Assembly: GCA_041398845.1 (NCBI GenBank)
Contig: JAWKTZ010000010.1
Span: forward strand, 376,873-440,872
Length of the DNA stretch: 64,000 bases
Direction: 5' to 3'
DNA from: Fuerstiella sp041398845
Lineage (GTDB): Bacteria; Planctomycetota; Planctomycetia; Planctomycetales; Planctomycetaceae
Shown here piece after piece: positions 31,121 to 40,428 of the stretch. The notes beneath the pieces were generated by a model. The model was not told where the DNA came from. It saw only the letters and a list, made by a program, of their open reading frames with translations, and ran no database searches. Position 1 is the first letter of the stretch; each line of letters begins with the position of its first letter. Position numbers and translations under genes: made by a program.

Positions 31121-33457
31121 ATGAGATCAACCATTCCAATCGACAGAAAAGCCTTTTCAATGTTATCGCAGAAGCCCCTTCAGATCGTCACGTTCATTCT
31201 GGCTGGCATGATCAGCCACATCACAACCTCCGCTCAGGACATCGTTGACACCTGGCGTTATACGGTTCGCAAACCGGCCGATGGCTGGAATACGCCGACG
31301 TTTGATGATTCCGACTGGAAGGAATCCAACGGTGGTTTCGGCACTGCAGACACGCCGGGCACGCGAGTTGGCACAACCTGGGGCACAAACAACATCTGGA
31401 TTCGCAAGACGTTTCCACTGAAGTCCGTTCCTGAAAAGCCGGCCCTGCTGATGCATCATGATGAAGACGCCGAAGTGTTCATCAACGGCAAACGAGTGGC
31501 CGCATTGAAGGGATACGTTGTTGAGTACAGAATCGTGCCGATCGATGATGCTGCACGGGATGCGTTGAAGGTCGGGGACAATCTGATGGCCGTGCACTGC
31601 CGACAGACCGGTGGCGGCCAGTTTATCGACGTCCACCTGGTCGACAGCGAAAATGTACCAACTCTGCCACCCGCAAAACGGGACACCAAACCGTTTGTGT
31701 CGGATCTGATCACAAAATGGGGAGCCGAGGTGACTCCGGAGAATGCGTGGACCGAGTATCCTCGTCCGCAGATGCAGCGTAAGGAATGGACCAGTCTGAA
31801 TGGTCGGTGGGACTACGCCATCACGCCTCGCGAACAGACACATCCACCCACCGAATGGGCGGGAAAGGTACTGGTTCCGTTCTGTCTGGAATCGAAGTTG
31901 AGCGGAGTTCAGCGGCTGCTGGATGCGACGGAATCGCTTTGGTATCACCGCACGTTTGCTGTCCGCAAGGTCAATGACCAGCGGTCGCTGTTGAATTTCG
32001 AAGCGGTCGATTATCGCTGCGAAGTGATTTTGAACGGACGGTCTGTTGGCAGACATCAGGGCGGCAACACGCCGTTTTCCATTGACATTACAGATGCTGT
32101 TCAGGCCGGAGACAACGAATTGATCGTACGAGTTGACGACGACACGGAAGGCTATCAGCTTCGCGGTAAACAGGTTCTGAACGCTCGCGGCATCTGGTAC
32201 ACGCAGGTGTCCGGAATCTGGCAGACGGTCTGGCTGGAACAGGTTGGTCAAAGTCACATCGTTGATCTGAAGATCCGGACCAGCGCAAAGGACGGCACAA
32301 TCACTGTCCAGCCGACGGTCAACCACGAAACAGGAGTTGATAAGATTCAGGTCAGGTTCAGGGATCCCGTGACCGGTGAATCCGTGGGGCTGCAGCGGGA
32401 AATGAACGATGAAAACGAACTTCAGATTACGATTGAAAAACCGTTGCTGTGGTCGCCGTCATCGCCGCATCTGTATCCGGTGGAAGTCACATTGCTGGAT
32501 GCAGCCGGGAATGAACTTGACCGAGTTGAATCCTATGCGGGCATTCGCGATGTGGGAAAAGTCAAAGACGCCGACGGCAACTGGCGATTCACTCTGAACG
32601 GAAAAATTATTTTCCACTGGGGCCCGCTCGATCAGGGCTGGTGGCCCGATGGACTGCTGACTCCACCATCCGACGAAGCGATGCTGTTTGATATCGAATG
32701 GCTGAAGCAGGCGGGCTTCAACATGATTCGCAAGCATATCAAAGTGGAGCCTCGTCGCTATTACTACCATTGCGATCGCCTGGGAATGATGGTCTGGCAG
32801 GATCAGGTCAGCGCCGGCAACAATCCGAAGTGGACTCGACTGCAGCCGACCCCCGAAGATGCCATCTGGCCCGACCAGCATCACCAGCAGTTCATGGTGG
32901 AGCTGGAACGCATGGTGGACAATCTGGAAAACCATCCGTCGATCGTATGCTGGGTTCCGTTCAACGAAGCCTGGGGGCAGCACCGCACGATGGAAGTTGG
33001 ACAATGGATGGTGAAGCGTGATCCGTCACGGATTGTGAACATCGCCAGTGGCGGGAACTTCTGGCCGATTGGCGACGTCGTCGACCATCACGCCTACCCT
33101 CACCCGGAATTCCCGTTCCACCTCGGAGCGAACGGGCGGTTCGACGACTTCATCAAAGTGATGGGCGAATTCGGCGGCCATGGATTTCCGATTCAGGGGC
33201 ACCTGTGGGACGAAAATCGTCGCAACTGGGGATACGGGGACATTCCGAAAGACGAATCCGAGTACAAGCAGCGCTATGTGACATCGATCGACATGCTGAA
33301 CAAGCTGCGAGCTCAGGGCATTGCGGCCGGCGTCTACACTCAGACGACCGATGTCGAAGGAGAAATCAACGGACTGATGACTTACGACCGCAAAGTGATC
33401 AAGATTTCTGCCGAAGAACTGAGAAACCTGCATCAGAAGCTGCACGCAGCCGAATGA
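31121..33457 (+). CDS. Secreted GH2-family glycosidase (beta-galactosidase/glucuronidase-like)
   Basis: A 778-residue protein. A signal peptide within the first 39 residues precedes a jelly-roll module (DTWRYTVRKPADGWNTPTFD). The GH2 domains follow: WTSLNGRWDYAI, VPFCLESKLSGVQR, WYHRTFAV, RVDDDTEGYQLRGKQ, then the TIM barrel with GFNMIRKHIKVEPRRYYYHC. The catalytic acid/base is E616 (FNEAWG) and the nucleophile E683 (MGEFGG). GH2 enzymes cleave terminal beta-galactose, beta-glucuronate or beta-mannose; the neighbouring mutarotase favours galactose. ATG 31121 is backed by GGGGGAAA immediately upstream. It is the last gene of the carbohydrate cluster. Confidence 0.9.
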   Translation: MRSTIPIDRKAFSMLSQKPLQIVTFILAGMISHITTSAQDIVDTWRYTVRKPADGWNTPTFDDSDWKESNGGFGTADTPGTRVGTTWGTNNIWIRKTFPLKSVPEKPALLMHHDEDAEVFINGKRVAALKGYVVEYRIVPIDDAARDALKVGDNLMAVHCRQTGGGQFIDVHLVDSENVPTLPPAKRDTKPFVSDLITKWGAEVTPENAWTEYPRPQMQRKEWTSLNGRWDYAITPREQTHPPTEWAGKVLVPFCLESKLSGVQRLLDATESLWYHRTFAVRKVNDQRSLLNFEAVDYRCEVILNGRSVGRHQGGNTPFSIDITDAVQAGDNELIVRVDDDTEGYQLRGKQVLNARGIWYTQVSGIWQTVWLEQVGQSHIVDLKIRTSAKDGTITVQPTVNHETGVDKIQVRFRDPVTGESVGLQREMNDENELQITIEKPLLWSPSSPHLYPVEVTLLDAAGNELDRVESYAGIRDVGKVKDADGNWRFTLNGKIIFHWGPLDQGWWPDGLLTPPSDEAMLFDIEWLKQAGFNMIRKHIKVEPRRYYYHCDRLGMMVWQDQVSAGNNPKWTRLQPTPEDAIWPDQHHQQFMVELERMVDNLENHPSIVCWVPFNEAWGQHRTMEVGQWMVKRDPSRIVNIASGGNFWPIGDVVDHHAYPHPEFPFHLGANGRFDDFIKVMGEFGGHGFPIQGHLWDENRRNWGYGDIPKDESEYKQRYVTSIDMLNKLRAQGIAAGVYTQTTDVEGEINGLMTYDRKVIKISAEELRNLHQKLHAAE

Positions 33458-33585
33458 CGCCTGTTCTGAACCAGGTTGATTGATCTGTGGGTCAGAGCGA
33501 CCGTTCGGAAAGGTTTGCGAACGGTCGCCATGATGCGGATCAGGGACAATGCACCGGGTGTCCGACGAAAGTCAACCGGCAGGAG

Positions 33586-34623
33586 TCAATTCGCGGACAG
33601 GTTAAAGTCACCGCTCAGATTGCGCCAGATTGCATGCACGTGGTTGGCGCTGTTTTGCGTATTGTTGTATTCAATGATGAACGTGGAGCCCTGAACGACA
33701 TAGTGGTGTGGTTCATTCAGCTCTGAACCGCCCCACCAGCCGAAGTGAATGTCATCCATGCCGGCTTTGGTGATGCCATCCATGCGTTCACGGACAACCG
33801 CTGGAGGCATGGCGGTCAGGTATTCGCCCAGCAGATCCTTCAGCAACTGCTGCTGTTCGGGATTCATGTCTGCGTACCGCAGCCCCTGAGGCTTGTCGAC
33901 AACCGGCTGAATGACTCCGCCGCCACGAATGTCATTTGGTGCTTCCTTTGACAGCCACAAACGCGACTGTTTGTCCGAAGGCGTGGCTTTCAGAATCTGG
34001 CGAGCGATGTCTTCGCGTTTGCCGAGGACTCGCAGAGACCGGCCTGGTCCCGCATCAATCAGGCCGGGGTTGGCTCCGAAAAATTCCGGAGTGCTGCTGA
34101 CGATCTTTCCATCGTTGATGCTGAAGTTCAGTGACAGGTGATGCCCTTCGAACCGCCAGCCCCAGAGTCCCTTTGCGGCGGGAGTTCCGAAGATGCTCAG
34201 GTAGTACTTGTGAGGATGTCGTTTGAGCCGCCGTTCGGCTTCATCGCCTCCTTCGAACAGGTACAGCACTTCTTCCAGGCTGCGAACTTCCAGAGTCTTG
34301 TGATAGCCGGCCTGAGTCAACCCGGAACTGACCAGAGCTTCTGCAGCTTCGCGAGCGGCTCCGTCAAGATCCCACAGACCGACTCCTTTCCGTTCGCGCG
34401 GAATGAAGTGCCAGTTCAGGCGTTCCGGATCGTTGTATTGAAACGTGGCTTTCAGTTTCTGACTGTGGTCCAGCACTTCCACAAAGCGTGCGGCGGCCAC
34501 TGCCATTTGCGCCCCCTGCGGCTGTGCATCTTCAACAGCGGACGCTGTGTTGAGCCCGCAGGAACTGATCAGAACGGCACTGGCCAGGAATCGGAGTCGG
34601 AACGTCGCAGCAAATCGTCTCAT
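33586..34623 (-). CDS. DUF3500 family secreted protein
   Basis: A 345-residue exported protein, possibly a lipoprotein (LISSCGL near the leader end). DUF3500 signature words are NWHFIPRERKGVGLWDLDG, ALVSSGLTQAGYHKTLEVRS, YYLSIFGTP, WGWRFEGHHLSLNFSI and the C-terminal HYVVQGSTFIIEYNNTQNSA followed by NHVHAIWRN. The function of DUF3500 is not established. ATG 34623 is chosen because the leader MRRFAATFRLRFLASAVLI starts there. An AGGA motif lies upstream. The HIT gene lies 56 bp upstream on the same strand. Confidence 0.9.
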   Translation of the reverse strand: MRRFAATFRLRFLASAVLISSCGLNTASAVEDAQPQGAQMAVAAARFVEVLDHSQKLKATFQYNDPERLNWHFIPRERKGVGLWDLDGAAREAAEALVSSGLTQAGYHKTLEVRSLEEVLYLFEGGDEAERRLKRHPHKYYLSIFGTPAAKGLWGWRFEGHHLSLNFSINDGKIVSSTPEFFGANPGLIDAGPGRSLRVLGKREDIARQILKATPSDKQSRLWLSKEAPNDIRGGGVIQPVVDKPQGLRYADMNPEQQQLLKDLLGEYLTAMPPAVVRERMDGITKAGMDDIHFGWWGGSELNEPHHYVVQGSTFIIEYNNTQNSANHVHAIWRNLSGDFNLSAN

Positions 34624-34679
34624 GTCGGAAATGTCCTGTCTTGCAGAGATAAGGTGGGAAGGTCGAGTGGAAGGATGTC

Positions 34680-35072
34680 TTATCCGGGCGGCCATGTCAG
34701 ATTGCGACCTGCCAGGATGTGAATGTGCAGGTGAAAGACAGATTGTCCTCCTTCTTTTCCGGTATTAATGACTGTTCGGTATCCGTCGTTCAGATTCAGT
34801 TGAGCAGCGATTTTCGGCACCATCATCAGCAGGTGTCCTGCCAGGGGCTCATCGTCCACCGCGAGGGCATCGAGCGATTCCACACACTTCTTTGGAATCA
34901 GCAGAACGTGTGTGGGAGCCTGTGGAGTCACATCACGAAACGCCAGACACAGATCGTCTTCGTAAACGATGTCGGCAGGAATTTCGCGGTTGATGATTTT
35001 CGAAAAGATGGTCACGCTGGGGACTCGGCGGATTCGGTGAAGCAGATCAGAAACGTTCGGAAAGGTTATCAT
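34680..35072 (-). CDS. HIT family (histidine triad) nucleotide hydrolase
   Basis: A 130-residue cytoplasmic protein. HIT proteins hydrolyse nucleotide conjugates such as adenosine phosphoramidates. The histidine triad is HLHIHIL (H114, H116, H118). The N-terminal TIFSKIINREIPADIVYEDD, FRDVTPQAPTHVLLIPKK and NTGKEGGQSVFHLHIH are classic HINT/YcfF-type blocks. The ATG at 35072 gives a longer leader; GTG 35015 would start VTIFSKI, which matches the family start better (111 residues). The 337 bp upstream hold no gene. Confidence 0.93.
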   Translation of the reverse strand: MITFPNVSDLLHRIRRVPSVTIFSKIINREIPADIVYEDDLCLAFRDVTPQAPTHVLLIPKKCVESLDALAVDDEPLAGHLLMMVPKIAAQLNLNDGYRTVINTGKEGGQSVFHLHIHILAGRNLTWPPG

Positions 35073-35409
35073 TTCGTCCGCAGAACGCCAGTCGATCTGA
35101 GCTGTCGGCGGGGATCGGAATCAATTCAGGAGTGACAGCGATGAGGCCCTGTCTTCAACGCAGCGGCATTCACGATTTGCTGCGCCAGACTGTTCAACCG
35201 GCATTCATCCACTGCGGGATAACCCTGACAATGTAGTAATTTGCGGCTTGAAGCCGTGATTCTGCTGCGTCGGTTTTGAAAATGGCGGGCAAAGTGCGTA
35301 CAACATGGAACAGAAGGAATTGCCCGGTTGTTCAGAAAATCGTCGGTGGCCGCCGCTGGGGCTCTGATTGGTTCGCCTTGACCACCCTTACTCAAACAGG
35401 AAATTCGGA
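35073..35409. other. Intergenic stretch without a gene
   Basis: No supported reading frame. A short hairpin CGGCTTGAAGCCG near 35246-35258 was seen. The stretch separates the divergent HIT gene (minus) and msrA (plus), so promoters for both are expected here. Confidence 0.5.
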
Positions 35410-35973
35410 ATGAGTGACCGTGACGACGCAAAAACCAGAACGGCAACGTTGGCTGCTGGTTGTTTTTGGTGTACCGAAGCCGTCTTTGACCGATTGAAGG
35501 GTGTCAGCAAAGTGGAATCGGGTTATACCGGAGGCCGAATTCCCAATCCTTCGTACAAACAGGTCTGCACCGGTACCACCGGCCATGCCGAAGGAATCCG
35601 GATCGTTTACGATCCCGCTGTGATCACGTATGACCAGTTGCTGGATGTCTTTTTTCACACGCACGATCCGACAACTCTGAATCGTCAGGGTGCCGACGTT
35701 GGAACTCAGTACCGCTCCGCAATCTTCTTTCATGATGAGGAACAGAAAGCGGCAGCGAAGGCCATGATCGAAAAGCTGAACGCATCGGGCGAGTTTGACG
35801 ATCCGATCGTGACGACTCTGGAAGAACTGAAGACATGGTATCCGGCCGAAGATTACCATCAGCAGTACTTCGAACTGAACGGCGGCCAGCCGTATTGTCG
35901 AGCGGTCGTTGGCCCCAAGGTGGCAAAATTCCGCAAACGCTATCTGGCGTTGCTGAAAGACGAAACCGAATAG
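35410..35973 (+). CDS. msrA: Peptide methionine sulfoxide reductase MsrA
   Basis: A 187-residue enzyme that reduces the S-epimer of methionine sulfoxide in proteins. Catalytic motif GCFWCTEAVF (Cys18) and YTGGRIPNPSYKQVCTGTTG then HAEGIRIVYDPA are diagnostic, as is FFHTHDPTTLNRQGADVGTQ. The extra Cys21 within GCFWC is common in bacterial MsrA. ATG 35410 is preceded by AGGAAATTCGGA. No methionine sulfoxide reductase B is fused or adjacent. Confidence 0.96.
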   Translation: MSDRDDAKTRTATLAAGCFWCTEAVFDRLKGVSKVESGYTGGRIPNPSYKQVCTGTTGHAEGIRIVYDPAVITYDQLLDVFFHTHDPTTLNRQGADVGTQYRSAIFFHDEEQKAAAKAMIEKLNASGEFDDPIVTTLEELKTWYPAEDYHQQYFELNGGQPYCRAVVGPKVAKFRKRYLALLKDETE

Positions 35974-36125
35974 CCACTCTGTAAGTCGAACTCAGTCATT
36001 TTTGACGACCGTTCCGTCAACTTCGACCCGGGCCGCATCATGGTTCAGGGCAGCAAGCGGCATTGCATCTTCGTGTGAGGTAAAGTTGATTCTCTGCAGA
36101 ATCTTGATGTCACAACCGGAACACC

Positions 36126-39100
36126 TCAGGCTTGCTGACTCAGCAGATCGCCGAGATCCGAAAACAGCATGTCAACTTCCGGAAGGGAATTCGACTCAAC
36201 AGCCGCGTCGACAATGCTGAAACTCAGGGGAGGACTCCAGATACCGTCATCAAAGGAATTCGTGGGGCCGATGGCCTTGACCCAGACACGGTAGTTGCCG
36301 GCTGCGAGCGGAGCGGTGAAGGAATACGATGTTCCCTGAACGTTGTCGTCTCGAATGATTTCCGACGTGGCGTTATTCTGAACATACACAATATAGCGTG
36401 ACGCATTATCCACCTGCAGCCACGTGAACGTCGGCGTGGTCGTGTTGATGGTTCCTGTCGGTGTCAGCACGCTGGTCCGACCGGAGAAGTCGGCACCCAT
36501 GCTGTAACCACGATTGAAAATTGCATCCGAACTTCGAATCCACCAGCGAATCGAGCCCTGCGGCAGATCGGTCGTTGGAGTGAAGAACGTTCCCTGAATA
36601 TCATTGATAATGATGTCACCATCCACGGTTCGGATGAACAATTCGTAACCCGATGTGTTTGGAATCGGGTTCCAGACAAATGTCGGTCGCGAATTGAAGC
36701 CGGGCGTCACTGGCGAGACGACGGTCGGCTGAACTTCAAAAACGATCGGTACAGACCATGCGCTGCGAGCTCCGCCTGAAGACACCGACCGTACCCAGAA
36801 TCGATAGAACGCGGGATCCAGATCGACGCCCGGCGTGTAGGACGTTCCGGTGACGGCCGTTTCCGATGCCAGAATCCGCTGCGATGCCGGAAAGACGCGT
36901 CCCAGCCACACTTCGTAACTGACAGCTCCGGAAACCGGTTGCCATGTGAGTGTCGGTCGAACGCCAGGAAACTGCTCAACCGCATCCAGCACCGGAATTC
37001 CGGCGGAATCGTTGTCAAGAAGTTGCACCGTCCCGGTCGCATCAGCAATCGATGCTCCAACAGCATCGGTAATCTGAGCGACAAAGAATTCGATCTCCTC
37101 AGAGACGGCATCATCGATCGTTTCGACAGAAAACTGCTGAGTCAATGCTGCACCTGGGAGGAATGTCAGCGTCTGCGTTTTGGCAACATAGTCCTCACCG
37201 GCAACCGCCGTCGTATCCGTCGTTGTGACCGTCACGGTGACCGTGGTCACGGGGTTCCGATCGAGAGAGATGGCGAAGACGGCTGTTTGCCCCTCGGTCA
37301 CAGACACGTTCTGAGTGATCGTCACGACAGGGTTGACGACGCTCAGGCTGCTTTCGATCGCACCGATGTCGAATGCTCCGACCTGAGGTCTGGCATCTCC
37401 ATTCTGGTCGGTGGTAATTCCAACTCCTGAAAGATCAGTGCCGGCATTGACCGCCGGACTTCCGGAGACCAGCACGTGAAATTCAGGAATGGCACCGCCA
37501 CCACCACGAACTGTATTCAAGACGGAGCTGACCATGATCGTACCCAGGCCACTGTTGCCCACGATGTTGCCGGAGGTTCCGTCCGTGAGTCCTCCGCTGC
37601 TGGCGGCATTGCCAACCAGATTGTTGGTACTGGTGGTGCTCACGGTCGCTCCGGCAATGTCATTGGCCGTTGCAGTACCGGCTGAGTTGCCTGCGACGAT
37701 TGAGTTCACAAGAACGGTCTCGCCGCCGGCAACCGTGAAGACGCCGCCGCCAGCCGACGCACCGTCCACCGTGTTCAGGACAATTGTGGAGTTACGAACG
37801 GTCAGGGTGCCTACCGCAGAATTCCACAGTGCTCCACCTTCGTTGACGGCAGAATTTTCACTGAACGTGGAATTATGTACGGTGACATCGGCAGCTCCCG
37901 TCAAATGCACAGCTCCGCCGTTTCCCGGTGCTGAACCCGCTGCATTGAACACGAAGGCAGAGGTCACAATGGTCGACATGCCTGCGTTGTCTTCGAGAGC
38001 TCCACCGGCTCGACTGGCGGAATTGCTCCGGAATGAGGAACCCGAAACATTCAACGTTCCGCCGGAATTCAGAATTCCCCCGCCGGACCCGGATGTTCCC
38101 ATGGCTGTGTTTGAGGTCAGGATGCTGTCTGCCACGACCAGCGTTCCTTCGCTGAAAATTCCTCCGCCACCCTGAGCCGCGCCGTCGCCGGTGGCGATGT
38201 TCTCCAGGATCTGCGTATCGGTCAGGCTGGTCGTGCCGGTGGCCCCTGTGCCGCCCTGAACGTAGACGCCCCCTCCGTTGATGGCTGTGTTCTGAGCGAT
38301 CTCCGTTCCGTTGATCAGCAACGTCCCGTCGCTGGAATTCCACAGACCACCACCTTCATTGGCCGCAACGTTGTTACGCACGGTGCCGCCGAGGAATGAA
38401 ACGGTCGCATCGCCGGTGACATGCAGGCCACCGCCGTTTCCGGGATTGGCGGTGAGTCCCAGGCTCAGCAGGTCGGCTGCGGAGACGTCGTTGTTGCTGA
38501 GATCGATGTTTGTGAGCGTCACCATGCCCGTGACAATTTCGATTCCTCCGCCGGCCCGGACAGCTTCGTTGCCAACGATGTTTGCACCGGTGATTGAAAC
38601 GTCGCCGCCGGTGGACAGAATTCCGCCGCCGCTGCCGCGATTGGATCCACTGGCGGCATTGCCGCTGATGGTCACGGCCCCACCGACATCGGTGATGGTC
38701 AGCATTCCGCCGTTGTTGAAGATGCCGCCGCCGCCCTGCAGATTGGTGGTCACGGTTGCGAAGTCCAGATCGCCGGCGGCCTCGTTGCCATCAATCAGCG
38801 TCCCGCCGCTGATGGTCATGACACCGCTGCCGTTCCACAGACCGCCGCCTTCCGCAGCGGCAAAGTTGTTGCTCACCGTACCGCCGCTGATTTTGACATC
38901 GCCCGCTCCGCTCACATGCAGGCCGCCACCGTTGCCGGGAGAAGTCGCGTCGGTACCGAACGCAAAGTTGTCATCCAGAGTGACATCGGTCAGAGTCAAG
39001 CCGGTGACACCCGCCATGTTGGCGGCATCCTCAATTCCGCCGCCGGCTCGTTCTGCTTCGTTACCGGTGATGATCGCATCGTTGATCATCGCTGTTCCGC

Positions 39101-40259
39101 CGACCGCATTGAAGATTCCTCCGCCACTGCCGAGAACTCCGATTGCCAGGTTGTTCACAATCTGCACGGGGGCCGCCGATCCGTCAATGATCAGCGTTCC
39201 GCCGTTGTTGAAGATGCCGCCCCCGCCATCGTCGGCCGCATCACCGGCTGCCGTGTTGCCCTGAATGAGCGTGCCGTTCTGAATGGTCATTGTCCCGGTG
39301 CTGTTCCACAATCCACCGCCTTCGCGAGCCGCTCGGTTGCCAAACACACTTCCGCCGTCCATCGTGAAATCGGCGGCCCCGGTGATGTGAACACCGCCGC
39401 CGTTTCCGGGACTTGCCGTCGCCAGATCCACATCGTTGTTGATCAGATTCACACTCGTCAGCAACGCCGAACCTTCCACCAGTTCAATCCCGCCCCCAGC
39501 GCGGTTGGCCGTGTTCAGGCTGATCGTGGAGTTTGACAGAGTGACGATTCCGTCTGTGCTGAAGATCCCTCCGCCACTGCCGGACGTTCCTGTGGCGAAG
39601 TTCGCGGTGATTGTTGAATCCGAGATGTTGAGTGTTCCGCCGGCGTTGTAGATTCCGCCGCCGCCGTCGGTCGCGGCAGCTCCGGTTGCCGTGTTGCCGG
39701 TCACCATGACGTTGTCCAGATTCAGCGTCTGCCCACTGTTCACAAACAACCCGGCACCTTGAATCGCGTTACCGCCGGTGATTGTTACGTCTGACAGGGA
39801 AACATTGCCGGCGGCGACTTCGAACACGCGACTGGCGTCATCACCATCGATCTGAATCGGCAGCAGATTCCCGTCAGAAATCATCAGGTCTTCGCTGATG
39901 GTCAGGCCCGTTCCGTTCAGAGTGATTGTCAGACCGTTCAGCGACGGATGGAACGTGATCGTGTCCAGTCCGGAGTCTCCTGCCGGAGCATCCAGGTAGG
40001 TCGCATTGGTATTGGCGGCAACAATGGCTTCACGAAGGCTGACGGCACCATCGCCCACAAGGCTGCCATCTTCAATGGTGTCGACGATGAATGCCGTCAG
40101 CAGAGCTCGATCTTCCAGGACCTCGGCGGTTGCCGAGTAAAACCGAGACCTGTGTCTGCGACGAATCTGTCTCAGGACCGGCATCAGATTCGTATGATTT
40201 GAGTGCAGGCGGCGCGACGGTCGGGTGAAGGTGAGGTTGGAAAGCCAGTTTCTTAACAT
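36126..40259 (-). CDS. Giant secreted beta-helix protein with Calx-beta and FN3-like domains
   Basis: A 1377-residue protein. Residues 40-56 (FYSATAEVLEDRALLTA) are the planctomycete extracellular-protein tag (PF07595 type). SLREAI near 74 marks a CSLREA-type start. Residues about 150-960 are a right-handed beta-helix with four long repeat modules, each carrying PGNGGG/GGLWN-type words (SPGNGGGVHITGAADF, SPGNGGGLHVSGAGDV, NPGNGGGLHVTGDATV, APGNGGAVHLTGAADV), as in polymorphic-membrane-type proteins. A Calx-beta domain (VTEGQTAVFAISLDRNP to about 1085) and three FN3-like domains (ISY-EVWLGR, GYELFIRTVDGDII, RYIVYVQNN) follow. It probably acts at the cell surface in adhesion; the exact ligand is unknown. 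Confidence 0.9.
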   Translation of the reverse strand: MLRNWLSNLTFTRPSRRLHSNHTNLMPVLRQIRRRHRSRFYSATAEVLEDRALLTAFIVDTIEDGSLVGDGAVSLREAIVAANTNATYLDAPAGDSGLDTITFHPSLNGLTITLNGTGLTISEDLMISDGNLLPIQIDGDDASRVFEVAAGNVSLSDVTITGGNAIQGAGLFVNSGQTLNLDNVMVTGNTATGAAATDGGGGIYNAGGTLNISDSTITANFATGTSGSGGGIFSTDGIVTLSNSTISLNTANRAGGGIELVEGSALLTSVNLINNDVDLATASPGNGGGVHITGAADFTMDGGSVFGNRAAREGGGLWNSTGTMTIQNGTLIQGNTAAGDAADDGGGGIFNNGGTLIIDGSAAPVQIVNNLAIGVLGSGGGIFNAVGGTAMINDAIITGNEAERAGGGIEDAANMAGVTGLTLTDVTLDDNFAFGTDATSPGNGGGLHVSGAGDVKISGGTVSNNFAAAEGGGLWNGSGVMTISGGTLIDGNEAAGDLDFATVTTNLQGGGGIFNNGGMLTITDVGGAVTISGNAASGSNRGSGGGILSTGGDVSITGANIVGNEAVRAGGGIEIVTGMVTLTNIDLSNNDVSAADLLSLGLTANPGNGGGLHVTGDATVSFLGGTVRNNVAANEGGGLWNSSDGTLLINGTEIAQNTAINGGGVYVQGGTGATGTTSLTDTQILENIATGDGAAQGGGGIFSEGTLVVADSILTSNTAMGTSGSGGGILNSGGTLNVSGSSFRSNSASRAGGALEDNAGMSTIVTSAFVFNAAGSAPGNGGAVHLTGAADVTVHNSTFSENSAVNEGGALWNSAVGTLTVRNSTIVLNTVDGASAGGGVFTVAGGETVLVNSIVAGNSAGTATANDIAGATVSTTSTNNLVGNAASSGGLTDGTSGNIVGNSGLGTIMVSSVLNTVRGGGGAIPEFHVLVSGSPAVNAGTDLSGVGITTDQNGDARPQVGAFDIGAIESSLSVVNPVVTITQNVSVTEGQTAVFAISLDRNPVTTVTVTVTTTDTTAVAGEDYVAKTQTLTFLPGAALTQQFSVETIDDAVSEEIEFFVAQITDAVGASIADATGTVQLLDNDSAGIPVLDAVEQFPGVRPTLTWQPVSGAVSYEVWLGRVFPASQRILASETAVTGTSYTPGVDLDPAFYRFWVRSVSSGGARSAWSVPIVFEVQPTVVSPVTPGFNSRPTFVWNPIPNTSGYELFIRTVDGDIIINDIQGTFFTPTTDLPQGSIRWWIRSSDAIFNRGYSMGADFSGRTSVLTPTGTINTTTPTFTWLQVDNASRYIVYVQNNATSEIIRDDNVQGTSYSFTAPLAAGNYRVWVKAIGPTNSFDDGIWSPPLSFSIVDAAVESNSLPEVDMLFSDLGDLLSQQA

Positions 40260-40428
40260 GGTGGTGCCTTTGTGAAGGAACCAGGGTTCGTGCCGCTGGT
40301 TGCATCAGGAAACATTCGACAGGGAGCGTGAACTACGTGGTCAATCGAAATGGAAGAAGATGAAAACCGAGGCTGCTGCCCGGCCGCCGTCGCGAACGGC
40401 TGCACCGGACAGCAGCACACGGCACGAT

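Noticed and set aside
37489..39264. Long plus-strand open frames opposite the beta-helix gene
   Set aside because: Proline-rich antisense of a repetitive GC-rich coding region; the minus-strand frame has a clear domain structure.
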